A DNA stretch of 64,000 nt from Mytilus edulis (taxonomy: Eukaryota > Mollusca > Bivalvia > Mytilida > Mytilidae). The notes below the pieces were generated by a model that saw only the letters and a list, made by a program, of their open reading frames with translations, was not told the origin of the DNA and made no database searches. Position 1 is the first letter of the stretch. Each line of letters opens with the position of its first letter. This document shows, in pieces, positions 38,376 through 49,400 of this stretch. Both the position numbers and the translations under genes were made by a program. Where the stretch lies: contig NC_092346.1 of assembly GCF_963676685.1 (NCBI RefSeq), positions 73,733,821 to 73,797,820 on the forward strand, read 5' to 3'.

Positions 38376-38828
38376 TTGACCAGCTGATCATTTTTTGCCA
38401 TCATTTTTTTGTTGTTATATTTTTTTTCAGATACAAGCCAAAGAATGTAAATTTGGCTGCTTTAGTTTTTGAGAAAACAGCCAAAACTGCTTCTACACCT
38501 ATGATCGATTTTAAGAAACAGGAGTCATGTAGATTGATGAAATTCCTGGATACAACTTTTAAAATACATTACATAAAAAATATTCAGATAAAGTTGAATA
38601 ACATTTGGCCATGTTATTTTTTCGAAAGTTTACGACGGACAAACGGTGGACGACGACGACAGATGACAAGTGGTGGCACAAGCTTACATAGCCTTTTCAA
38701 CTAAATGTAACAAAAAAACAAAACAAACGTCACATAGGTCAGATCTAAGTGTGCTCGCAATAACTGAAAATTAGTTCAAAGTCAATTACAAAATATGAAT
38801 TAAACACTTTTTCTCCGACTCAAAAAGG

Positions 38829-39090
38829 GGCATCTGTTGCCGAGTGGTCCAAGAAGTTACTACTGCATTCACTAGTCAGTAAACACTGAGGTTGTGAGTT
38901 CGAATCCCGCTTGTGTGGGTGCATTTGACTCCAATCTTAATTGACTAGGATTGTCAGTTTTCGTTTCGAAGGTTGGTGGTTTTCTCCGGCCACTCAGGCT
39001 TCCTCTGTCAATAAAAACTGGTCGCGACGAATTAGCCTAAAATTAGTGCTTAAAAGTGACGTTGAAACACAGAAAATCAGATCAAATCAG
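38829..39090 (+). mobile_element. tRNA-derived SINE
   Basis: The head looks like a tRNA gene remnant. It has an A-box-like 'gttgccgagtggtcc' (about 38838) and a B-box-like 'gagttcgaatcccgc' (about 38896). Downstream comes a central domain with 'ggtggttttctccggccact' and 'gtgcttaaaagtgacgttga', similar to domains known in molluscan SINEs. It ends in short A-rich 'cagatcaaatcag' repeats. The acceptor stem cannot fold well, so it is not a working tRNA gene. Confidence 0.75.
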
Positions 39091-40326
39091 ACTAAAATAT
39101 CTATCGGTACACATCCAATGGATTTAATAAAATTCTATTAAAAGCTATATTTGCTTTGTCGTCAATAGTTTGTTTAAAGTTGGTTAACGGTTGGGCAATA
39201 GTATACTAACAACTCAAGAGACAGTTGGTTGAAGAAACTGTGGAGTTAATTCATTGCAAGTAATGCGAATACATACCAAAGTAGCTTGCATATAAACTTA
39301 TAATACAATAAACAAGATAAAGTTTATATGCAGATAAACATGCAGTTCTGTTTATTTTGTCAGTATGGTATTTCCCTTCTGTTTTTTTTTTTATTATGGT
39401 AAATTGTCATGACCAAACCATATCAAGTAGTTCTCCTGAATTCAATTCATGGACCGAAATATTGTTTTTAATTCATTTAAATAATGCTAATTTGCAAACT
39501 TCTCTTCGTTAAGTAAATAAATATTTGCTCAGTGTATTTGAAATTCATGAGAAACTACAGACAAATCTTGGTTATTCGTTTTTAAATGGACCAGCAATAT
39601 AAGTAGAGTAGAGGACAAGGGAAAACAATGAACATATTTCCCATTAAAAATCAACAAAATGAATACAACAATAAGGCATATCAGGCTTGTAATTACACAT
39701 ATGCCTGAATGAATATATCAAAGTAAAAGAAATGAAAGACGACGTTTGCTTCGACGCAATCTTGTTTATAAATGGAATTGTATTTTTATCAACTGATATT
39801 TTCCATCAACCAGCTGTATGGTGATCTGACCTGAAATAAACCAAATAAACAGACTTAAAAATAGTCAAAACTACTAAAACTTTATGCATAATTATCATGC
39901 TCATCAGAAATATAATTTGACCGTGTGTTTTACAGGTTGTTTTTTTTTCGTGATTTTTTCAAATGGTAAAGGAGACACCAGAAACAGTGGATCAAACAAA
40001 TGTCGGTGTATTTATTGCCAGCAACACAACTGGCACCGAAATGGTTTTCTTTTACATTTTTACTTAAGTATTTTGTATTTAAAGTTGATTTGTCATTCTA
40101 TTTTCACGTAAGTTATAGGAACTATATGTATACAGATGTGTTTTTACATATTTTCAAGGATGGTCTGAGGATGTCTGTGGATGCCAAATTTAACAAATAT
40201 ATTTTACATGTACACTATATAAATACTACATATTGCATAATATAAGCAACCCTCTTTTTTCTTAGCTTAGTTGCGTTTTAATATGTCTATATTGATTAGT
40301 TAGAAAAATTCACAAAAGTTATCATA
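39091..40326. other. Intergenic; one short protein-like frame
   Basis: A 34-residue frame at 39964-40068 (MVKETPETVDQTNVGVFIAS...) looks protein-like but has no clear splice sites or family. Nothing else is recognised. Confidence 0.25.
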
Positions 40327-40515
40327 AAAAAAGATGTGGTATGATGGCCAATGAGACAACATTTCACAAGAAATTAACAGCTTTAGGTTACCGTACGGCG
40401 AAATCCATATCGCATATAGTGAGATATAAAAGATTCCGAAATCACATATGTATTTAACAATTCAAACGAGAAAACTAACGGCATAATTTTAAAATGTACA
40501 ACAATGTTGCCTTTT
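40327..40515 (+). repeat. Family C repeat, forward, 5' part, degenerate
   Basis: It has 'aagatgtggtatgatggcca', 'atgagacaacatttcacaag', 'ggttaccgtacggc' and 'acaattcaaacgagaaaact'. The central part is deleted. Confidence 0.65.
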
Positions 40516-41244
40516 ACCATACTTAACGCAACTTTCAACATTTCAAAAGTTCCATAAATCTACATGAGGTAGGAGGTTGGTCAATATTAAAAAATAAAAT
40601 AAATATCTTGCTTTCCACGGGAATGATTTTGAGTAACAAGAAAAAGCACGTGCCAACACATTGAAAATAGTATATATCTAAATATATATGCAAAAATCAT
40701 TTTTGGAAAGATTTTGTAAGTGCCTGAAAAGAAATTATTGCTTTAGATATTGAATGCACAGGGAAAATTTGTTTTAAAAGTAATATGCCTTCATGGTCAA
40801 ATAAGAAATTAAAATAGAAAATGATGGTTTGACAAAGGGGGGCATATTGTAAACGATTCATTAGATGGAGCAGGAGATTTATTTCTCTGGCCTAATTTTC
40901 CGAGGTTTATCACGTACTTAAGAATTGTTAATTATTATTTGACATTGAATTATCTGCACTGTAAAGGATAATTTATATTAGAGAGTATTATGTGTCTCTG
41001 TTTATATATATTCATGTATATTATGCATTGTGAGCTTAAAAAAATGCCTTTCAAAATTGAAATTTAGGACATTTAATTTATAAAAAGCACAATATGCAAT
41101 ATGTAATATATTTCAAAAAGCCATTTGCTAATGATTATAAAATGATTAAACAAACACAGTAATTACCAGTAATTAATGTGTTTTTTAAAATAATCAAAGC
41201 TTATAATTTGTGTTATAAAAAATAACTGATAAATTATCCAAGCT
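40516..41244. other. Upstream flank of the intronless gene, nothing recognised
   Basis: AT-rich DNA. The short block 'aagcttataa' occurs twice (about 41199 and 41240). Confidence 0.3.
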
Positions 41245-41250
41245 TATAAA
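41245..41250 (+). promoter_or_regulatory. Candidate TATA box of the intronless gene
   Basis: TATAAA lies about 195 bp upstream of the ATG at 41440. In such AT-rich DNA this may be chance. Confidence 0.25.
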
Positions 41251-41439
41251 ATTTATTAGTGTGAACAGTGTTCATTTATAAGACAATAAAGATAATTTTT
41301 ATATTAATTTTAGTAATTGAAAGTGAACAAGCTTATTTTATCAACCAATCACATTGTTTGTTTTTACAACACTTTATGATAAAAACCCCATGTTCCCCTG
41401 GCAAAAGTATCAAACAGTTTCTATCAGCACTCCAACAAG

Positions 41440-42093
41440 ATGTCACACTACCAGTCAGTTCAAGCTTCTGTCCAGGACTATCTGACCTCACTACCAGAGG
41501 GACTACAACACACCTACCATACTAGAACAGCACCTACTGGTCAATTCCTTATTTTACACTTTGGTAGTGGTCTTACTTCACAAGTCACCAAAGAGGAGCC
41601 AATGGACAGTACTACAAACATCAAACAGGAACCAGTTAGCACCACTACTACTTTAAACCAAGTAACAGTTAAAGACGAACCAATGGATGTAAAGCCAATA
41701 CTACAAAACATCAAACAGGAAATAGACATCAAAGAAGAGATTGGAACATCAACCCTTACACCAGCAATCCAGACTGGTGACAGTGTGTTCTCTAGACTGG
41801 GTCAAAGACAAGCAGAACAACTACAACAACAAGACAACTACTCATCCAGAACCAGTAGACCATGCAACTCTAAATACAGAAAGCACACTAAGAAGAGATC
41901 AACTAGACACAGTTCCAACTCTGTACAAGATTTGCGTACATTCTTGAACAAGAAGAAACAGACTGGACCAAAAGACCTTCGCATCAAGTTGAACCAGAAG
42001 GTTCCCAAAGATCTACGACAACTTATACCAAAGAGACTTCCACTTTTAATGGAATCAGTTCATGAAGAATTTCTTAGTTTTTACCACAGATAG
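41440..42093 (+). CDS. Intronless 217-residue protein, SUMO-site-rich, unknown function
   Basis: One uninterrupted frame from ATG to TAG, with an in-frame TAA about 54 bases upstream and no ATG between them, so the start is supported. I do not recognise the family. The N-terminal third is polar. Residues of roughly 50-105 hold two related blocks (EEPMD...NIKQEP and DEPMD...NIKQEI). Four sites match the SUMO-acceptor consensus (hydrophobic-K-x-E): IKQE, VKDE, IKQE, IKEE. The C-terminal half is basic (RKHTKKRSTRHSS), with three spaced DLR motifs (DLRTFLNKKK, DLRIKLNQK, DLRQLI) and a SVFSRLG motif. No signal peptide or membrane segment is seen. The pattern suggests a nuclear, chromatin- or RNA-associated protein. 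A retrogene or a captured mobile-element gene is an alternative. Confidence 0.7.
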   Translation: MSHYQSVQASVQDYLTSLPEGLQHTYHTRTAPTGQFLILHFGSGLTSQVTKEEPMDSTTNIKQEPVSTTTTLNQVTVKDEPMDVKPILQNIKQEIDIKEEIGTSTLTPAIQTGDSVFSRLGQRQAEQLQQQDNYSSRTSRPCNSKYRKHTKKRSTRHSSNSVQDLRTFLNKKKQTGPKDLRIKLNQKVPKDLRQLIPKRLPLLMESVHEEFLSFYHR

Positions 42094-42219
42094 ACACTAT
42101 AAACTATAGCCATTTGTAACTTTAGTGCTTGATTTGCATTTGATTATTTTAACTGTAGTGCTTGGTCTAATGATTGTGATTGTTTTGAATTTGATAATAT
42201 ATTAGTATGACATGTATTA

Positions 42220-42225
42220 AATAAA
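42220..42225 (+). promoter_or_regulatory. Poly(A) signal of the intronless gene
   Basis: AATAAA lies 127 bp after the stop codon, consistent with a short transcribed 3' UTR. Confidence 0.55.
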
Positions 42226-43445
42226 TTTATTTATAAGTTTAACTAATTTTTCTTCTAAATGGAAACCGTCCCTTAGTATAATAAAAAACAATATCAAACA
42301 AACTATATGTTGATAGAATTCTTCAAATTATAACACCAACAATACAGCACATCTCACAACAAAAACAAAACAGTCAGTCAACATGTCCAATAGAGATTGA
42401 CAAACGATAGAGACATCAAATATTTCCCATAGACACAGGTCTTTTCAAGTAACAAAAACACTTCTAAATCAGTGACTAGTGACTAAGTCTCGTACGAAAT
42501 CTTTAGCGACTAATATAGTGAGGATGGTATGTTGAATTCTAAATGTATTTGATGAGTTTTAATGTATTGCTGCTAATGACCCACTGTCGGTCCTTTTATT
42601 AAAAGTTTTCCAATGCAAATACAACAATTAACTCAGAAGTCTGGCTTTGGACAGACAGTTTTACATACAACGAACGTTACCATTACCAATCCAAAATCTT
42701 ATTGCGTATCAGATCGCAATGACAACCTGTTACGGACTGGATTAAAAAATACACCACTTCTATAACTTCGGCTACGCCACTATTTTGGCCCTTTGCATCA
42801 ACGTGAAACACATCAGAATGACTTTTCCATAATTGCTCAGAACTTGTGCACATGATTGTCATATACTTCCTATGTTCGTACCTCACATGGGTATTTCTTG
42901 AAACAATATAACTTGTATACACTCATTTTAAAATCTACATAAGGCTGCCTGTTTATTGAAAGGATCACATGTAGTGCACTAGCATTATAACAAATCAAAG
43001 TACTGAAGTACTGAACATCAGATAACATCAAGTTATGTCGGATGATGAATAAGTGACCGAAGGTAATATAATACCTGCCAGGCAGATTTTTTGTGAACAT
43101 CAAATATATCTTTTACTTCATTTATCTTAAATTATACAACGTTCTGGGGGCAATTGAGTTACTCCTTATATTTTTTGGTAATGTTCGTGTTACTCGGTCT
43201 CTAGTTTACTATAAAGTGTTACGGTGACAGGTTCGTCTCTTCGTCGTTTTTTTTTTGGTCCATGACAAACCTTCTTTTTATACAGATTTAAATATCAACT
43301 TAGTACTTTTAAATTCTACAGTTGACGCTTTAAAAGAAACAATAGTCGACGCTGCATGCATCCGAATAAGCCTGTTGCATCAAATCATTCTTATTGAACT
43401 CTTGTAATTTTTGGCTTTTTTTGTTTTTTTACCACTAAACTAAAT
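42226..43445. other. Convergent intergenic region between the intronless gene and the LRR gene
   Basis: This is the space where both genes end. A minus-strand frame at 42683-42922 has some protein-like composition but no motif. No clear poly(A) signal for the LRR gene is seen close to its stop. Confidence 0.35.
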
Positions 43446-46400
43446 TTACCTTGAAGACGGTCTATTTAATATTCTCGAAACAGGTCGAGATTTGTTCGAT
43501 GATGATGGTCGGGACTTGTTTGACGAAGATGGGCGTGATTTGGTGGAGCCACTTTGAGGTCTTCGACCTGCTTGTCCAGGTTCAACCGGAGATGATCCAA
43601 ATATTTTCTCCAATCTTCTGACATACCTTTTCTGTCCTTCGAGCAATTCACTATAGAAATTAACATGAAATACGATGATTTTACCCTTCAGTGTTTAAAT
43701 TTGGTCTTGAAAATAAAATGACAATATAGAAAATTATAGGTAATATGTCTATATACTATGTGATTAGAATTATTTTTATCGATATTTTAATAATTTCTAT
43801 AAAGAATTGTTTTCTTTAACCTGTTAGTCCTTACACATTTCTCGATTTCGACTTGTTATTTTTTGTCATATACTAGTATTAGATTTCACTATAGAGGCTA
43901 CCTCAGTATTTAATTCTTTATCAAATTTTAGAATGTATTAACCTCTTTTAGGAATGTGTGGCAAAAGGGACTGTTTACCACTTAGTAGTTTTCAAAAACT
44001 ATTTACTGGGTGTGAACTACTTACATAAAGGCGAACATTTTTCGTACTTTCTGTTTAACAAAAATCTTATTTACTGACTAGGAGGACAATAGCAACTTTA
44101 TTGCCACCGAGATACCAAATAAAAAGTAAAAATAAATATATTCATAAAATTTGCGCAATTAGATGATTTTTTTATTGGCGCAAATGATACCTAATAGTCA
44201 TATTTTTTTTAAATTAAAGTGGCGCAGTAGAAGAATTGGCGCAAATGAGTTCATTTTTGGCGCAAAAAGATATCGCCCTTCCTTCCCGACACTAATCTAT
44301 CATGGAGAGTTTGTTTGAATTTTAATTAACCCTTTCGTGTATCCACACCTGATTCACCCCCCAGCTTAACAATAACATAATGCCTTTTGACAACTGACTT
44401 TTGGTGAAGTATGAAAAGATTCTATTTTTCAGAGCCAACACATTTTAGTGATATATCTGTACTTGAGGGCTTTCATTGGGAGAAATATGGACCAACACAT
44501 TACATCGTTTGCGGTCGGTCAAAGAAAGATCTATATACAGAGAGTGACGACCATTATCCTTTTGTAAGTACATAGTTCTGCTTCTTTGCTTCGTTTTCCG
44601 ATTGTCTGCAAAATACTATTACTTACTTGAAGTCTATTTCTCCATCTTCGTTTGCATCCAATCTTTCTATTAGTTGATCTATTTGGAGATCTGTTACTGG
44701 TATACCAGCGCTCTGAAAGATTTGTTAGAGTTTAAAACTAAAATAACATTAACGGTACCAATGTTACTTCACCTGATGCACATTTCGACAAATTAAGTCT
44801 TTTCAGGGACGTTAGAGACCAACTTGAATATATGAAAATACGCAACCACTTACAAATGAAGAACTGATATAACAAAAAAATAGATGAAAAGTATAGCCAA
44901 AACCTGCGCAAGGAATCTGAGATTTTCACGAGGGTAATATTGTTCAATCAAAAAAGATTTCCAAAAGTTCACAACAGCAAATTTCAATAAAGACATATCC
45001 GGATGTTGACCAATACTGAAGTACTTGTTAATGAAATGGTAATAACTTCGGTGACTAACAGTCCAACAACAGAGGTATCGACCAAATTAAGTTAAAAGCA
45101 TAAACCGTATCAATTTGTTACTGTACCAGATGCGCATTTCAACAATTAATAGTCATTGACGCTGGAGGTATAGAAAAATTTGAATTCTGAATTGTATATT
45201 TGATATTTCCATCTATTTGTCTTTGAAAGCATACAGAAAAACGTATACCTCAAAATCAAACTTATGTTAGTTTATTCATAAAAAAAATGTATATAATTGA
45301 TTTTTTTCGTATTTCTTTTTCGTTTAGTTCAAGTTATAATTATCGCGAATGTATAACATTTCATGCGAAGAATTGATTAGCTTACATAAAAAATTTACAT
45401 TTGAATTATGTTATGTCTTCAAATTTTCATGAACGAAATTTTACCTTTATTCCATTGCGGAATTCGTCTTCACTTATCGATAGATTCTTATCTGTATCAA
45501 GCCGATAAAATAAATCGACCCATCTTAACTTCTTCTGATGAACATAATCCATTAATTGCATGAAAGGATCGTTCAAGAGATTTTCTTCTCTTTGTTTTAT
45601 TGCAAATTTGAATATGTCATTTTGGTTTCTAAAACCACCGTGCTTGCATCGAAAACGTGGTTTCAATTTTAATAACTCTTCCAATAATGTAGAAAATGCA
45701 CTCGGTACGGATATGTCCTGAAAATAATAAAAGTACATTTGTATTATATATTTTCAACCAAACTAAGACAAATTCTGATGCTTTTGCAGAAGAAATGTCG
45801 TTTTGAAAAAAATGTTGTTTACCACAATTTTTCATAGAAAAAAAAATATTGTAGGATTTCTCATGTCGTCAAATTCTAAATCAAGGCCTTATATTGTACG
45901 ATCATGCTATAGTGCGGTGACTGAAGGCAGATTTTTTGGAATTTAATCTCCCCACCGAACACACACCTACATAATATATCATTGGAAAGAGGAAATCATG
46001 TACTATAATAATATGCCTGTCGTCAGGACTTGATGTGGTCACATTTTTTTAAAATTGAGGTCAAAGGTCATATGTAAAAATCTGTGAAAGTTTGGGAGGG
46101 TTTCAATTTTGACATTTTTTTCTATTTCTAAACTCTACCTATATATAAATGATACTGTTTTGGCTTTAGTAATGTTTGTTTTTATACATAAACCTTAATC
46201 ATTGAGATTTTTTTTATCAAAAAAAATCCTAAAACGACGTTTTATAAACAAAACTTCAAAAATCAAGTTTTCAACCTATAAAATGTTTAAAGCACCTTAA
46301 CCTTATGAAAAATATCAATTTCAGGTAAAAATCAAGTGTCATGCAGGACAATACTTTAAAATTATTTTTTAAACTATCATAGTGGGTGAGTCATCAAAAC

Positions 46401-49400
46401 AAAGCCATAGAACACTACAGTCAAATATGACCTCAAATTGAATTTGCGGATACTTCAGGTTTTTTTTATGGACTACTCGTTGCTTTTGGTTTTTTTTTCA
46501 CAATTATTACTGCTACCATAGTATTATCTTTTGTTGTGTATTTAACTCTGGTTAATATCTATTACATTATAGGTTTTGTAACTATATCCCCCCTTTTATC
46601 CCTTGCAACGTACCCCAAACTTCAAAAGTATTCCATATAAAAAAAAAAAGAAGATGTGATATGATTGCAAATGAGACAACTCTCCAAATGAGACCAAATG
46701 AGACATAAAAAAATTATAGGTCCCGTACGGGCTTCAACAATGAGTAAAATTCATACTGCATAGTCTTCAATTCCCCAAATGAATAATGTAAAACAAACAA
46801 AAATTCTAACGACCTGATTAATGTACAAAATAAATAAGAAAGAAACAAATATAGTATATAGAAACACTGCATTACCGTCTCGTGACTTGAAACAGACACA
46901 TACAGATACTGGCGGGGTTTAACTTTTTAAGGGCACGTCAACACTCCCCTAACCTCGGACTGGAACCGTGTGTACCAGTGCAACAAGCTTTATACCAAAC
47001 CAACCATTATCTCCATCATCTTCATTTTCATCAACCGTCACAATACATGTTTTAATATTTCTACACATTTCACTCATGGCCACAGGTCTGCACATGAAAG
47101 GTTCTGCTCAAAGCAAACACTTTATTTTGAGTTTTTCTTTACAAGTACAGACAAGGTATTGTAGGAAGTCCGAACACATTTGTTTCTAAAAAAAATACCA
47201 GCTTCAAACCATCCCTATCAATTCATCCAAGATTTTAAAAGAGATCTAAAAGGGGGTTTAGGAAGGTGTGATGACATCCATATGCTTGTCTGCAAAGATG
47301 CTGGGGAAACATTATACGAGACGTACGCACTATCTTGAATTCGCTCAATTTCATGGTTGGCAACACATTAGATAGCGTCAAAGATGTTTTGAACCAAACT
47401 CATGGTACATTTGTAAAGGCAATCCTAAATGAAAAGGAGTAAAACAAAAACGATTGCCTCTACAATTGCTTAGCATTTCCACAATTTCTCTGGTGCCATT
47501 TCCTGAAAATAGTCTTGGCTGTATGCATTTTCATTGAGTAACCATAGAATGAATTGCAATAAATACGAAGGCATTGGCTGAATTAAGAACGAAGAGACAA
47601 TTCATCCGAAATTGGATAGTCTTCTTTAGAGTTTCGATGTCTTTTCTAAGTAAACTTGCAGCGGAATGAAATATCTGTCCGTTATTTGTGTCTATTACAG
47701 TTGAAATTGAGATTTTAAGGTAAGTTTTCAATTGACTAGAAGCTTATATGGCATCTTAAATACTAGTTATTTTGCTATTAAATATTATGTTACATTTGCC
47801 TTGAACTTGTTGAAGTTGTTTGACAACTGAATTTCTATAGAAATAAATTAGTTTAGACTGCATTTTACATGTAGAATATTTTAAATTAGAATCAGCCGGA
47901 AGAAATGATCTATATTTATCGAGTAACGGTGTCATGAGGAATGACCAATGAGGAATCGTTGCCAATTAAAAGCCAAAATAAAATTACTAAAAGCAGTATC
48001 GTGTTTTGAGATATCTGCTTCCACGGGTTTGGATTTTTTTTTACGTTTTAAGCAAATAATTTGTAATGCAACCAAAATGACAGAGTGATTGAAGTTTAAA
48101 AGATGGACGGGAAACTATTTCAACTTTAACTTTATCTGACACGGATAAAACATTTTTAATACGCTCATCTGATTCAAACTTGAGTAATTTTCTACTTTCT
48201 AAAATGTTTTGTTGCAACAAAATATATAAGCGCTCCAGTTGAACGACTGCATTCTAGAACGTGTACAAATTCCGGGTGCGGGAAGTTCTCGTTACATTTA
48301 AGACCTGTTGGTGACCCTCTGCTGTTGTTTTTTATTTGGTCGGGTTGTTGTCTCTTTGACACATTCCCCATTTCCATTCTCAATTTTACAAATACCCGAA
48401 ACTGAGGGACAACAGTCAGATAATTGTATGTCGTCATTAAATATTAGACAAGAAGCTTCCTCGCTCTAAAAGGGGGAACATTTATGTTTACTTGTGTAAG
48501 TTTTGTAGCATGAACGATGAATAACTGCCTGCACGGAGTTTTTCAAATTAACAGCTATTGCATGAAACAGCTTGATGTTCACCTCATCCAATCTTTTATG
48601 CAATGCAGATACAAAAATCGACTTCCCTAAACTGGTAAATTGACTCAAAATTTCAATCGAGGTTTTTTTATTTGGCATATTATGCACTGCATAAAATGCA
48701 ACGACTTTTGTTTTTTCTTTGAACTTAATGGAGCAAGTTGCAAAGGACTTGACATATCACGGAGTATTTACTGAAACTATCCGTCAATTATTTTGATTTT
48801 ACAATAAGACTTTTCTGACAAAGTATATTTGATGTTTTATAACGAAAAAACATAGAATATAAACATATACAAACAAAGTATGTGGCATATATCAGTGCAC
48901 TGTAATTGAAAATGTGTGTATATAATAGCGAAAAAGGTAGTAATTTCATATATCATTTGAGAGCAAATTATTGACTAATACACAAAATGTGACGGAAGGC
49001 AAGTGATTGAGTTCCGTGTTGAAATTGAAGATATTTACTCCATTCTTTTTCCATTGATTTCTTAAGGTTTTTTTCATATTTTGGTTCCGAAATTTTTATC
49101 ACTAATTAGTTTTATTAAATATTATATGCTTAAAATATTATGGGATAATTTTTATTACTACTATGAAGAGGAAACTAAAGTTTGAGTCTGAATTTGCAAT
49201 TAAAATTACCTCAATTTCAAATAGTCCAAACTTCGCAAATTTTATAGATTAGAAGAAAATAAAATACTGAATGGAATATTTTGACATAAAAAAATAGCTT
49301 CAGGAAAAACTATTTCAATTAAATGTAAGCAAACATACACATTTTTTCATTATGAAAAAGGGGGGTTGAAACTCTCCAATATACTACCAGTCATTAAAAC

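Noticed and set aside
38829..38905. Possible tRNA gene
   Set aside because: A and B boxes are present but the stems do not pair well and a SINE body follows, so it is a SINE head.
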